From positions 1,860,001 through 1,924,000 of the forward strand of contig JAMXDE010000006.1 in the NCBI GenBank assembly GCA_026770025.1: a stretch of DNA of 64,000 nt. The letters are read 5' to 3'. The notes below the pieces were generated by a model. It was given only the letters and a program-made list of their open reading frames with translations, searched no databases and was not told the DNA's origin. Position 1 is the stretch's first letter; each line of letters opens with the position of its first letter. This document shows, piece after piece, positions 20,459-29,782 of this stretch. This stretch comes from Craspedostauros australis (taxonomy: Eukaryota > Bacillariophyta > Bacillariophyceae > Mastogloiales > Achnanthaceae). The position numbers were made by a program, and so were the translations under genes.

Positions 20459-21021
20459 TTCAGTTGTGCATCAGATTGATTCGTGACTTAAACAACAACA
20501 GTCACAACGGCGGTCATTGGACACCAGTAGACGATCTCGTTAAATATGATACTTAACGACACGACATTAATAGGTCATTTTCAGCGAATGCAACGACACA
20601 GATTGTGGAGGTAAGACTAATTCGATTAAACAGCCTCGATTCATCTCTCTGGTCAAATGAGTCAAACGACGAACGTTTCAATGGACTTGCCGGGTGTCCC
20701 TGAGGCTATTTGGATCGTTACGGTGCGTTCGTTGGTTCTACCGTGGGGATTCGGACAATCAAGGGACAACCTTTTCCATTTGATGACACAACAACACCCC
20801 ATTTCGCCTCGTGCCATTTTGCCTCACATCATTTCGCCTCACATCATTTCGCCCCACATCACATCACATCACACCACATCACACAACATCACACAACATC
20901 GCACCACAACGCATCGCATTGCGCGAAAAAAGACAACTGATTGAGCCTGTTCTTTGTTTTGCTGATTGGTATTGAACTATAATAGGTTAATCTGGAGAGT
21001 GTTGCTTGATGGTCATTCGAC
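20459..21021. other. Non-coding stretch with CATCACA low-complexity run
   Basis: A simple-sequence region of CATTTCGCC and CACATCA words lies at about 20795-20925. The remainder has no recognised gene. The right part is probably the 3' UTR of the convergent gene at 21022. Confidence 0.45.
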
Positions 21022-21546
21022 TCACTTGGAGCTCTTCTTCTTCGATGCTTGCTGGATCGCGAGGTAATGAATGAACTTCTGATGACGGACCTCCTGATAA
21101 ATTCGATGGCGAAACACGTCCTTGTTAAAATGCATGTACTCCTTGCGTGTCTTTTGGAACTCGGAAGGTGGCAGTTGAGTGTGTCGGTTGTTCTTGACAT
21201 CATCAGCAAGCAGTGCCTTTGCCTCAGACATGTCGAATACTGGCTGTCCCATGTTGTTAGTTGATGCTCTTGGATGCATTGCACGATCACGTTCAAGCGC
21301 TCTGCGTTCCAAGCACGATCTTACATGCCGCTCGCTGGCTTTCTTCTTGTAGTCGTTGTATCGTGCCTTGAATTGACCAAACACCACACCAGCAAATTCA
21401 GGCGCGTCGCGATAGACCTCGAATGCAACCTCAGCAGGATACTCTTTGTTGTACAATACTCCACCGGGTTCCAAATCCTCCATTAGGATCGCCCGCGCTG
21501 GGCTCTTCCTCCAATCGATCCAACCAGGTTGAGTTGACTTTGGCAT
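21022..21546 (-). CDS. Harbinger accessory protein, putative DNA-binding (174 aa)
   Basis: Small intact gene on the minus strand. The N terminus has a Trp-rich start (PGWIDWRKSPAR) followed by an acidic EDLEPGG turn. A helical stretch (AFEVYRDAPEFAGVVFGQF then KARYNDYKKK) is very basic, and the C terminus ends KKKSSK. Harbinger elements usually need a Myb/SANT-like partner that binds DNA and brings the transposase to the nucleus. Size, charge and position suit that role, but I cannot recognise a SANT repeat with certainty. It is transcribed away from the 22003 gene across a gap of about 450 bp, so a shared promoter region is likely. Confidence 0.6.
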   Translation of the reverse strand: MPKSTQPGWIDWRKSPARAILMEDLEPGGVLYNKEYPAEVAFEVYRDAPEFAGVVFGQFKARYNDYKKKASERHVRSCLERRALERDRAMHPRASTNNMGQPVFDMSEAKALLADDVKNNRHTQLPPSEFQKTRKEYMHFNKDVFRHRIYQEVRHQKFIHYLAIQQASKKKSSK

Positions 21547-22002
21547 TGTTGGATTTATGACTCATTTGCAGTGGTCCAGACAGGAGGATGTGAGTGGGGC
21601 AGATTCGAGCTCTTGTTTCAATCAGCATTGTGTGGAAACCTCGTCCTGTTCTTCTACTGTTGAACAGAGTGTAGAATACGAAACGCGATCTATCGATACA
21701 TGTGGGGCAATCACCATGACGTCCATCATGAACCACGAAGTTTCTTGAATTGTCTTTGTCCATAGTGCCGATCCAATGCTATGTGGTTTGTTGTTGTCTT
21801 GTCTATGTAAGAAAGTTCTATGGAGCAATGCTGAGGCAGGTCTTGAAGCAATGCTTTGTCGTAGCTTTTGCGAAAGCAATGACGATGTCACGGAGGTGAT
21901 GAGCGTCAACTTTGACATGCATCTAGGCTGCAGCTCGACCATTTTGCAACCAGACATCGCACAAATTGCATGTTGCATCTAGTAATACATGTAGCACCAA
22001 AC
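21547..22002. promoter_or_regulatory. Bidirectional intergenic region in Harbinger element
   Basis: About 450 bp between two divergently oriented element genes. No gene is called. It should contain both promoters, although no specific motif is identified. Confidence 0.4.
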
Positions 22003-23199
22003 ATGACACTCCCTGTTGTCGAAGATGCTGTGCTCAAACTTTTGCTTCAGGAGATCCAGAACTCCCCGATCCCTCTCAACCTGATCAACCTACGAGAAGT
22101 TTGCAACTCTAACCCAACCGTGTACGGGCTGTCTGGGACAACCAAGCGCAGAGCAGTCCAGAAACGCTTCTCCGACATCCAGAGGCTCACCCCGAAAGGA
22201 TACGAGAAGCTGTTGGTGAGGCTTGGAATCGATCCAACCAGCAAGACCAAGATCCGCACTCCGGTGACAGCGACTACTGCAACACCAGCGACAACCTCCT
22301 CAGCCGCTACCGCCACCGCTGTTGCCGCCGCTGCTGCCATCATACAAAACACAGACGAAGACGACCTCACCTCCGCATTTAGCCGTCTACGGGTAACTTC
22401 GCCACCATCCACAAGAGCGACTCCCAGCTTCTCTCGCCCCCAACATTCTTGCGACAATTCTCTTCAATCACCTCTACTTCGCCCATACACTACAATGACT
22501 GCAAGAGCTCTGTTCACGCCACCTGGTGCTGTGGACACTGCCAGCATCTCCCCATCCGCGGCAAGTCTCGAATCGCTCGAAACGCTCGTTCAAGAGCAGC
22601 AAGGAACACGCAATCGCCCATTCATCACGATGGTCAGTGTGGACCATCCTGAGCGCAACCGCGAGTTCAACGTGCAACACGTGTCTGGCATCAACCACAA
22701 TGATCACACGTTGAACGCTTTCCATATTTCCAAATCCATCCCGCCACCAGACTTCAATGAATGGAAAGCAACAATCCCAGCAACCGAAGCAGAGTTGGCA
22801 GGCCGTGTCATCCAAATTGAGGGCCCTTCTGTTGACTTCTGGACCCGTGATCGTGAGCGGTACCACGAAGACCTGGAGTGCGGTGCCACCAAGCTCGCCC
22901 ACCAGTCCACACAAGTCGCAATCGACGAAGCGCAGGGACGCAGCACTTGTTTCTATTGGTTGGTTTTTCCAGATGTTGTCCGTCTTGACAACACTGTGTT
23001 CTCCAACAACAACGCGACACTCAAAGAAGACCACATCCCACTCGAAGCAGACGCGAACGAGTTCGGATTTGATGAAGGCAGTGTGCTGACTGGGTTGATC
23101 ATTTATTGGAGAATTGGTTTGGATGGTGGCGTTCGCAACACCAAGGACAAGACTAAAACGACCGCTGGTGGGCTCTTCAAGAAGAAGACGGGCGCTTGA
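22003..23199 (+). CDS. Harbinger accessory protein of unknown function (398 aa)
   Basis: Open gene inside the Harbinger element. I start it at the ATG at 22003 in AAACATGAC context; another in-frame ATG lies at 21970. Residues 1-75 are helical and basic, with a TTKRRAVQKRFSDIQRL stretch that could bind DNA. An Ala/Thr-rich, disordered linker of about 130 residues follows. The C-terminal 180 residues look folded, with FYWLVFPDVVRLDNTVFS and a final GLIIYWRIGLDGG block, then a Lys-rich tail. No named domain is recognised. I suspect a lineage-specific partner of the transposase, because it sits between other element genes, but its role is unknown. Confidence 0.65.
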   Translation: MTLPVVEDAVLKLLLQEIQNSPIPLNLINLREVCNSNPTVYGLSGTTKRRAVQKRFSDIQRLTPKGYEKLLVRLGIDPTSKTKIRTPVTATTATPATTSSAATATAVAAAAAIIQNTDEDDLTSAFSRLRVTSPPSTRATPSFSRPQHSCDNSLQSPLLRPYTTMTARALFTPPGAVDTASISPSAASLESLETLVQEQQGTRNRPFITMVSVDHPERNREFNVQHVSGINHNDHTLNAFHISKSIPPPDFNEWKATIPATEAELAGRVIQIEGPSVDFWTRDRERYHEDLECGATKLAHQSTQVAIDEAQGRSTCFYWLVFPDVVRLDNTVFSNNNATLKEDHIPLEADANEFGFDEGSVLTGLIIYWRIGLDGGVRNTKDKTKTTAGGLFKKKTGA

Positions 23200-23333
23200 T
23201 TGCATTCTGTTTGTTGTGGTTAATTGATAATAAGACTAATTGAGGTTACTTGTGCCTTGTTGAGTGTTGCTGGTTGTCTTTCCATCTGTTTGTTGATTCG
23301 CAACGATCGCGCAAGTTCGTCGCGTTCTCTGAT

Positions 23334-23750
23334 TCACTTCTCAAAGTGGACCTTTCTCCATTTCGCCTTGCTGCCGAGACTCTCTTGACGACTGTGAGCA
23401 GCCGTCATCTTGGCGGTCAGGATGGTGCCGACGTCTTCGGTAAATCCACTGATCGAACACTCTGCAAGCATTTTCACCAAGTGGTCAGCTGCTCTCTCGA
23501 TGTCCTCGTGCTGTTGGAAAATTGCCTCGCCGTATGTTTCAGGCTTGGTGTGGCATGGTGCGACGCTCGTCTGGCTGACAATGGTGTGCTTGTGTTTTCC
23601 TTGGCCCAAGTCCACAAACACGTACACTTTCTTTGGTGTTGGCTCTTTGGATGCGTCGAGCCATCCAACCTTTCCTTGGTACTTTCCTGCGCAGAAGCGC
23701 ACCTCCCTGCCAAGCTTGGTCTCCGTTTTCGCTGCTGTCACCTTGCTCAT
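23334..23750 (-). CDS. Harbinger accessory protein with KOW-like motif (138 aa)
   Basis: Small minus-strand gene. I start it at the internal ATG at 23750 (MSKVTAAKTETKLGREV), since the frame upstream is not protein-like. A KOW-like beta-barrel signature, FCAGKYQGKVGWLD, is followed by KKVYVFVDLGQGKHKHTIV, a typical pair of strands. A helical C-terminal half ends in Lys-rich sequence. KOW folds bind nucleic acid or protein. Function in the element is inference, perhaps an assembly or targeting factor. It lies tail to tail with the 22003 gene, with about 130 bp between their stops. Confidence 0.6.
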   Translation of the reverse strand: MSKVTAAKTETKLGREVRFCAGKYQGKVGWLDASKEPTPKKVYVFVDLGQGKHKHTIVSQTSVAPCHTKPETYGEAIFQQHEDIERAADHLVKMLAECSISGFTEDVGTILTAKMTAAHSRQESLGSKAKWRKVHFEK

Positions 23751-24373
23751 GGTTGGGTATGTGATACTATGGGGAAGCAATACCAGTATAGAGTGACTCG
23801 CGGTTGTTGGATGAGAGTACCAGCTGTGGTCTGCTGCATTTTGTCGAGCTGAGTCGCGTCGCTGCGAGCTCTTGTTCTTGTCAAGACGGATCAGTCCTGG
23901 CAACGTGATTGGCGATACTCACATACTAGCAATCGATAGCAGCAACACATGACCTTGTGTGTGTACTTGTGTGTGATGACTAAATCGTCGCCAACTAACG
24001 GCCAAGCGGGTCTACTGTAGAACGAGAAGAACTCAACAACTATGACAACAACTACTACTCTTGTTGTTACTATGGCTGCCATCATGATGGTTCCAACTGC
24101 AATTCTGAATACGGTTGCAAGGACTGGTACTATGTTGCTAGTCCGACTGTGGCTACTGTTTCTATCGCTGCAACAGCTACTGCTGTGGCTACTGTTACTG
24201 ATGGTACTGTTGCTACTGCCGGTGTCATTCGAATGGCGACTGCTGCTGCACTACTGCGACCAGTTCCAAGAACAAGCAAGCGATGGAACACAACAGGAAT
24301 TGGCTTGATTTGCTGCAGCCAATGTTGATCAACCACACTCACAAATCAACAGTTGAGAAGCAACACTCACATC

Positions 24374-25282
24374 ATGTTACTGACCACCACCGACGTCATG
24401 ACCATTGGTCTCCAGTACACTGGCCAACAATTTCAGAGCGCCGCATCCATCGACCAACGCACAAAAGCATTCCGTCAACACTACGGGTCTTCACCGCTGG
24501 ACCTGTCAGAAATGTGGTTTGACATGAATTCAGACTCATTCGATGGTGCCAAGCTCTCAGCCAAAGAGAAGTCACCCTCAGGATTCAAGCTCTTCATGAT
24601 GGCACACCACTTCCTTTGGACATACCCAAAGAACGCGAGCATCCTGGCATCGCGTTTTGGTGTGTGTGAACGATACTGCCGTGGAGAGCCATTGTGGAAA
24701 TGGATTCGCCGCATCGCCTCGCTGAAGTCCAAAAAAATTGTCTGGGACCCAGCACTCGACGCGGACAATTCGCCAGTGTTCGCCATCACTGTGGATGGAA
24801 CAGATTTTCGCACTTGGGAGAAAAAGCACCCGACGCTCCCCATCGACCGCAAGTACTGTTCCCAAAAATTCAACCACGGAGCAGTGAAGTACGAACTCGC
24901 GATGTCGGTTTTTGGAGCAAAGTGCGTGTGGATCAGTGGGCCACACCGAGGCGGCGAACACGACATGACAATTTTCCGGAGTGGTCTGATGCACAAGCTG
25001 AAGCCAGGCAAACTCGCGATTGCCGACAGAGGGTATGCCACCAGCAGACCACAAGAACGCAAGCTCCTTTCTCTCCCGGACAAAATGGACTGCAAAGAGC
25101 TTGCCAAATTCAAAAGCAGAGCTCGTTGTCGTCATGAGACGTTCAATGGACGGTTGAAGTTCTTCAACAGTCTTGGCCATACATTCCGACACGGAAGCGA
25201 GCTGCATGAACATGTGATGGTCGCGGTTTGTGTGATTGTTCAATATCAGATGGACAACGGGTCTGCAATATTCAATGTATAG
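24374..25282 (+). CDS. PIF/Harbinger-type DDE transposase (302 aa)
   Basis: Intact transposase of the DDE_Tnp_4 kind, expected to excise and insert this 8.2-kb element. Start is the ATG at 24374 (MLLTTTDVMT). The N-terminal 135 residues are helical. The catalytic core shows Asp141 (TVDGTDF), a beta-strand region SVFGAKCVWISGPHRGG, Asp218 (IADRGY) and Glu255 (RHETFNGRL), spacing D-76-D-36-E, which is typical of the family. The C terminus ends VIVQYQMDNG plus a short tail. The length is at the short end for Harbinger transposases but the core is complete. A degenerate relative lies at 19868-20224. The 21-bp array and right terminal repeat follow within 500 bp. Confidence 0.88.
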   Translation: MLLTTTDVMTIGLQYTGQQFQSAASIDQRTKAFRQHYGSSPLDLSEMWFDMNSDSFDGAKLSAKEKSPSGFKLFMMAHHFLWTYPKNASILASRFGVCERYCRGEPLWKWIRRIASLKSKKIVWDPALDADNSPVFAITVDGTDFRTWEKKHPTLPIDRKYCSQKFNHGAVKYELAMSVFGAKCVWISGPHRGGEHDMTIFRSGLMHKLKPGKLAIADRGYATSRPQERKLLSLPDKMDCKELAKFKSRARCRHETFNGRLKFFNSLGHTFRHGSELHEHVMVAVCVIVQYQMDNGSAIFNV

Positions 25283-25531
25283 TTGATCAGCAGTAGTAGT
25301 TGTGAATTAAATGGATAGCACCATTACTTATTAATGTAATCAACCCTACTCTACTCTCTCTCATTGAGTCAAGTGCACATCCACAAAATGAGCGCAAGCG
25401 TGTCGGTTTCGCACTCTGTGTGACTGTGTCTGTTGTTACCACAACACACGTTTTTGTTTTCTTCATTCTTTCGTCTGTCCGTCGCCAGGGGCTGTGCTGA
25501 ATCAGCTGCGGGTGTGTGTCGGAGAGAATCC

Positions 25532-25648
25532 TGACATTCCCGACATTCCCGACAACGCACCCGACATTCCCGACAAAGCACCCGACATTCCCGACAAGAC
25601 ACCCGACATTCCCGACAAAACTCCCGACATTCCCGACATTCCCGACAA
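25532..25648 (+). repeat. 21-bp satellite array near right Harbinger end
   Basis: About five units of CCGACATTCCCGACA plus linker, same orientation as the array at 17738-17843, with extra CATTCCCGA half-units at both edges. The right terminal repeat begins about 105 bp further on. Confidence 0.85.
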
Positions 25649-25777
25649 TGACACATGGCAGCATGATACTATCAATTTAGACGTGATGACCAAATAAATA
25701 TCAAACATCACTGAAACTGTCGTTCGTATTTAAGTCATGAGGTTTTGGGGTCATACTCGACATTTTGCCGCGTGTCC

Positions 25778-28606
25778 CAGAGCCTTATTTGTTGAGAAAA
25801 GGTTCACCACCATTTTTGGTTTGTACTTCACATCGTCGAGCTGGATGATGTGGCCAGTGTTGTCTCATTGCTTGACCTTCAAGCGAATGGATCCCATCTT
25901 GGGAGAGTCCAGCTTCGTGCTGTCTCCCACTTGGACAAAGGATTTGATGTGCCACACGTTGAAGAGGGCGGCGTCCGAATTGACGATGTGACACAAAGCT
26001 CCACTGTCGGCAAGCCAGGTGTCCTTGTTGACTTTGTCCTTGTCCTTGTACTTGGTGCTCAGCTCGTGGAGCTGCTCCACAGCTGCTGCAGCTATCTCAT
26101 CGTCGAAGCTGTCGTCGTCGTCATCTTCATGAACTCCATCTTCGCTGTATGGATTATGGTGATCCTCATCATCCATGTCATCGGGTAGTTGTGCATAGTC
26201 CGATGGAACTGTGCTGTTTCGATGAGTTCTGGTGACTGGATCGTATGGGTTGACGCGTGGTCGTTCGCGTAAGAGTACGCGCATACATCCTCCAAGGATG
26301 TAATGTAGATCCGTCTCTGGGATTGTCTCTGTCTCGGCTGCTTCCAGTATGCGATTGATGATGACCGAATTGGCGAGAATCTCTTCGATTGATCTGAAGT
26401 TCTCGGATAGGATGGATCCCATCATGTTCACCCATATTGATCTGAGCACTCCTTGTGCGACTCCTGGGAACAGTTTCACTCCTGCTTCCATTACAGCATC
26501 GAAGATGAGTTGCTTCTGGATTATCAATGCTGTTTCCGTTCCATACGGAATGGTGTCATGACGATGGAGGTAGTTTGAGTTGTTGGGATTCTCAATCGGT
26601 GGGAAGTCAATGTTCCCTGGGTAGACGACACGCTCGTTTGGGTTGAAGCTGTCGTCTGGATGGTCTTCGGTTTCGTTGCTGTCATCTTCATCAAAGATGC
26701 CCGATCTGTTGTTCCCCGCCGCTGGAGGAGGCGGCGCCGCGCCGCCGTTCGTTTCGTCTTGGCCTCTATCATTCTCGTTGATCTCGTCGTCGGCCTCTTT
26801 ACTCATGGCCTCTTCGATGTCGCTATCGTTGGCCTCGCTGCCCATCTCGGCTCCGTCGCCGTATGGACCGATCAGGTCGTGCGCGTTGAAGCAGCATTCG
26901 TAGCTCACTTCGCGTCTTGGATCCACCTCGTGGATGATTGGCTCCTCGCTGAGCCACTCCGGGATGATCTCATCATCCTGCACTTCGTCGTCACTTCCGA
27001 CGTATTCGAAGTTATCGAAGAAGGAGTCTTCGATGTAGTCGTCGGACACCAACATGCAGAGCGGCGTGTCCTTTGCCGAGAGTACCATCTCGTGCCCGCT
27101 CTTGTCGTGTCCTTCCGTTGTCGTGTTGGCTTGTCCGTTGGCCTTCTTGTTCTCGTTGAACTTCTTCTTTCGGCACTCCGCCTCGCGGTGTCCGAAGATG
27201 CCACAGTAGTTGCATTTCCCGTTGAAGCCGTTTCCTTTGTTGCGGTTGTTGTTGCGCTTTCCGTTCATCTTGTTGTTGTTGTTGTTGTTGTTTTCTTGTT
27301 GTTCGATTTCTTGCGTTCTGGGCAATCGGCGGATCTGTGACCATACACACCACAGTTGTGACAGGTGCCCTTGAAGTTACCGGTGCTTGTGAAGCTGGTG
27401 TCGTTGCTCTTCGTGTTACTGTCTTGGAAGTCGTCGACGTACGCCTTGCCTCCTTGATGAGTGGCGTATGCTGTGCGGAGTACTCCTCTGATCGCGTTGA
27501 TGGTAATCAGTTCCGGATTAAACGTGAGTTGGTGTTGGAAGTTCACGATGTGGGTTCTGTATTCGCTGCTCACCGTGCTGAGGATTTGCATGATCATCTC
27601 CTTGTCTGTGATCTCGTACTTGACATCGTGGAGACGCGAGCGTAGACCCTCGAGTCGCGTGATGTAGATGTCAGGGTCCGAGTCTCTCTTCATCTTCTTG
27701 TTATTGAACTGTCGCTTGAGTTTGATCTTTGTTGCTGCATCGGATGGTCAGAACTTCTCCGCAAGAACGTTCCACGCTGCGTGTGGATCTCCTTCGGGGT
27801 AGTCGTTGGAGACGCATTGGTTGATGTACTGGATGGCCTGCTTGCCTTTTCCTTTCTCTGCATCCATCATGAGGATCAGATCGCTGAAGCAGTCGCATCC
27901 CAGCTCGTAGATTTCTTCCATCGCTTCCTTCGCGTCGTCGGCGGCTGCCGCGATCTCACTCACTGTTGGGACCTTGGTCTTGCCCAACATCACATCTCTC
28001 GTCTTCTGTGCACGAGCGTATGTCTTCGCTTGGGACTCCCATGCGCTGTAGTCTTCCTGTTCACCGCTGAACATCGGCGCCTTGATACGTCGCTTGTTCA
28101 TGTTGGCTGATGTCGCCATGTTGATTCGTTGTTTCGTGGTTGGTGCGCTCGCGCCCTTGATTTCCGTCTGTTTCTGTGTTGTCACTTTTTCGAATTTCTC
28201 TTGTTGTTTCACGAGGACTGATTTGCTCACAAATTCTCCTCCTGGTGGTGTCTCACTTTTCCCACTCTGTTTGGCTGTGCGAATGCTCTCCGTCACACCA
28301 GTCTCCTCTTGTTTGGCCGCCTTGAGAATCCTCTTCTCCTTGCGTTGTAGTCTTGCAGACCGTTCTTCTTCGGTCTTGTCGATTGCGCTTGCCTCTGCGC
28401 CTGATAGGACAGTAGCCGCTGCTACTTCCTTCTCTTCTCGTGGTGGAGTCTCACTCGCACCTTCTTCTTGCTTGATAGCTGGATTGGACAGAGGGATGTC
28501 TTTCAATTCCTCTTCCTCGCTCATTCAGCCTACTGCTCTTGAATGATGTTCGTCTTCCTCACATGATCCGATCCGCGGGCTCGCCCTGATCTATCGTTTA
28601 TAAACG
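25778..28606 (-). pseudogene. Copia-1 gag-protease region (fossil)
   Basis: Continues Copia-1 on the far side of the Harbinger insertion. It contains the protease signature LADSGALCH near 26,000, a long acidic Asp/Glu-rich region, two CCHC knuckles (CHNCGVYGHRSADC and CNYCGIFGHREAEC) and the gag N terminus near 28,520. It is colinear with Copia-2 and broken in a few places. Confidence 0.85.
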
Positions 28607-29393
28607 TGTTGGCAAGTTCCGCTCACGGTAACCTACGATCGTGGAAGATGGTGTTGGTTAATAGTCGTCTGTTTGCTATTTCATTACGTTGGCACTCCGA
28701 TACTCTCGGTGTACGCCCGTTCTCTTGCCCGATGCTCTTGGCACTTCAATCTGTTTCGTAGATTCGGTCTCCGACTATGAGTCGGTACGCAAGATGCTCT
28801 CTCGCTCCTCTCTGTACTCTCTCTCTCTACATCGTGTACTCGTGTTACACGATACTCCGTGTTCGATGCGTACTCCGCATTCGACACTCCATTCGTTCAG
28901 TACTGGCTCCTACTCCATGAGTACTTACCATTTGAAGTTCACCTTCAGTATCCATGATCTTCATGGGTCATCGTATCTTCGCCTCCTACTCTGACTTGGA
29001 GACAGATGTCGACGTGGTGACATGTTGACATCCTGTCGACGTCAGTAGGCGTCCTTCTGCTCTCCAGATGTCATGTTCCATTGGTGATGCAGCAGCCTGT
29101 CAGATGATATCGTCATCTGAGGTTTAGTTGGGAAGTACCTTCGAGATTCTCTTGGTACCATTGATGCATGGACGGACGATCTTCTGATTCTCCCAGAAAT
29201 CGTTATTTGCAAAATTTCCTCCAGATATCTTGCCCCTTTTCGTGTGTTCCATTTCCCCTGTAATTCTGACGAATTACAATATACTATCGACACGAGTGTA
29301 GTTATACCGTCCAAGTGCGTATGAGAGAATAGCGGGTGAACGATGCACATATACACGTACATCTTGACGTATACTCACATGTACATCTCGACA
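28607..29393 (-). repeat. Copia-1 right (5') LTR
   Basis: A 787-bp LTR with the same TGTTGGCAAG...CTCGACA ends. The palindrome CGTTTATAAACG lies just inside it at 28595-28606, as also in Copia-2. Confidence 0.9.
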
Positions 29394-29616
29394 AACAAAC
29401 AGATAAAGATCGACGAGATGGTAGTAACAACAAGATAATTTTATTGCTTGCCTGGATAGCCCTTTCTCTTAAGTTTAGGTAGATGCAAAGAGATGTTCGA
29501 TTGAGTCTCTATAACTTTAAGTCTGAGTTTGGGAAAAATGGGTCCAAAATCTGTAGCCAACTGTAGCCAAAAATCGCCAATAATCGCCAATTTTTGGGGT
29601 CTGTTTCTTTGAGGCA
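29394..29616. other. Short flank between Copia-1 and piggyBac
   Basis: About 220 bp without a gene. It contains repeated CTGTAGCCAA and AATCGCCAA words near 29555-29593. Confidence 0.4.
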
Positions 29617-29782
29617 CTATCCCTTTACGACCGGAGCATAACGCCCATATTATGGGCGATATAATGACACTAGTTGTTTTTTGAACGAATTTTCCCTACC
29701 AGGGCCTACATGAAAACTAAGTCTGTACCCCTCACAACTAGTGTTATCTTGAGAAACTACTGATTTTTTGTTTGTGTCTGTT

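Larger units (their letters stand above)
17593..25777 (+). mobile_element. PIF/Harbinger-type transposon with four genes, inserted in Copia-1
   Basis: The insertion is exactly delimited by comparison with intact Copia-2 (near 44,215). The element runs from GGACACTCGGCAG to GTGTCC and is flanked by a 3-bp duplication CAG (17590-17592, 25778-25780). The terminal inverted repeat is about 22 bp with about 4 mismatches. Inside are genes in alternating orientation: a small DNA-binding candidate (21022-21546, -), a 398-residue protein (22003-23199, +), a KOW-like protein (23334-23750, -) and the transposase (24374-25282, +). Two 21-bp arrays sit near the ends, and a 20-bp array is present twice on the left side. 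A 3-bp duplication fits Harbinger, although the usual target is TWA. All four genes are open, so the element looks whole. Confidence 0.85.
13341..29393 (-). mobile_element. Copia-1: old LTR retrotransposon, split by a Harbinger element
   Basis: Ty1/Copia-type fossil on the minus strand with LTRs at 13341-14131 and 28607-29393. The parts follow Copia order: gag with two CCHC knuckles (about 27,150-28,520), protease and acidic region (about 25,900-27,000), integrase (about 16,500-17,380), reverse transcriptase (about 14,800-15,700) and RNase H (about 14,300-14,600). The element is broken: several breaks in the coding part plus an 8.2-kb insertion at 17593-25777. The LTRs differ at roughly 25 or more sites by eye, about 3%, so it is clearly older than Copia-2, its close relative. 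The two outer flanks show no matching 5-bp duplication. Confidence 0.9.
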
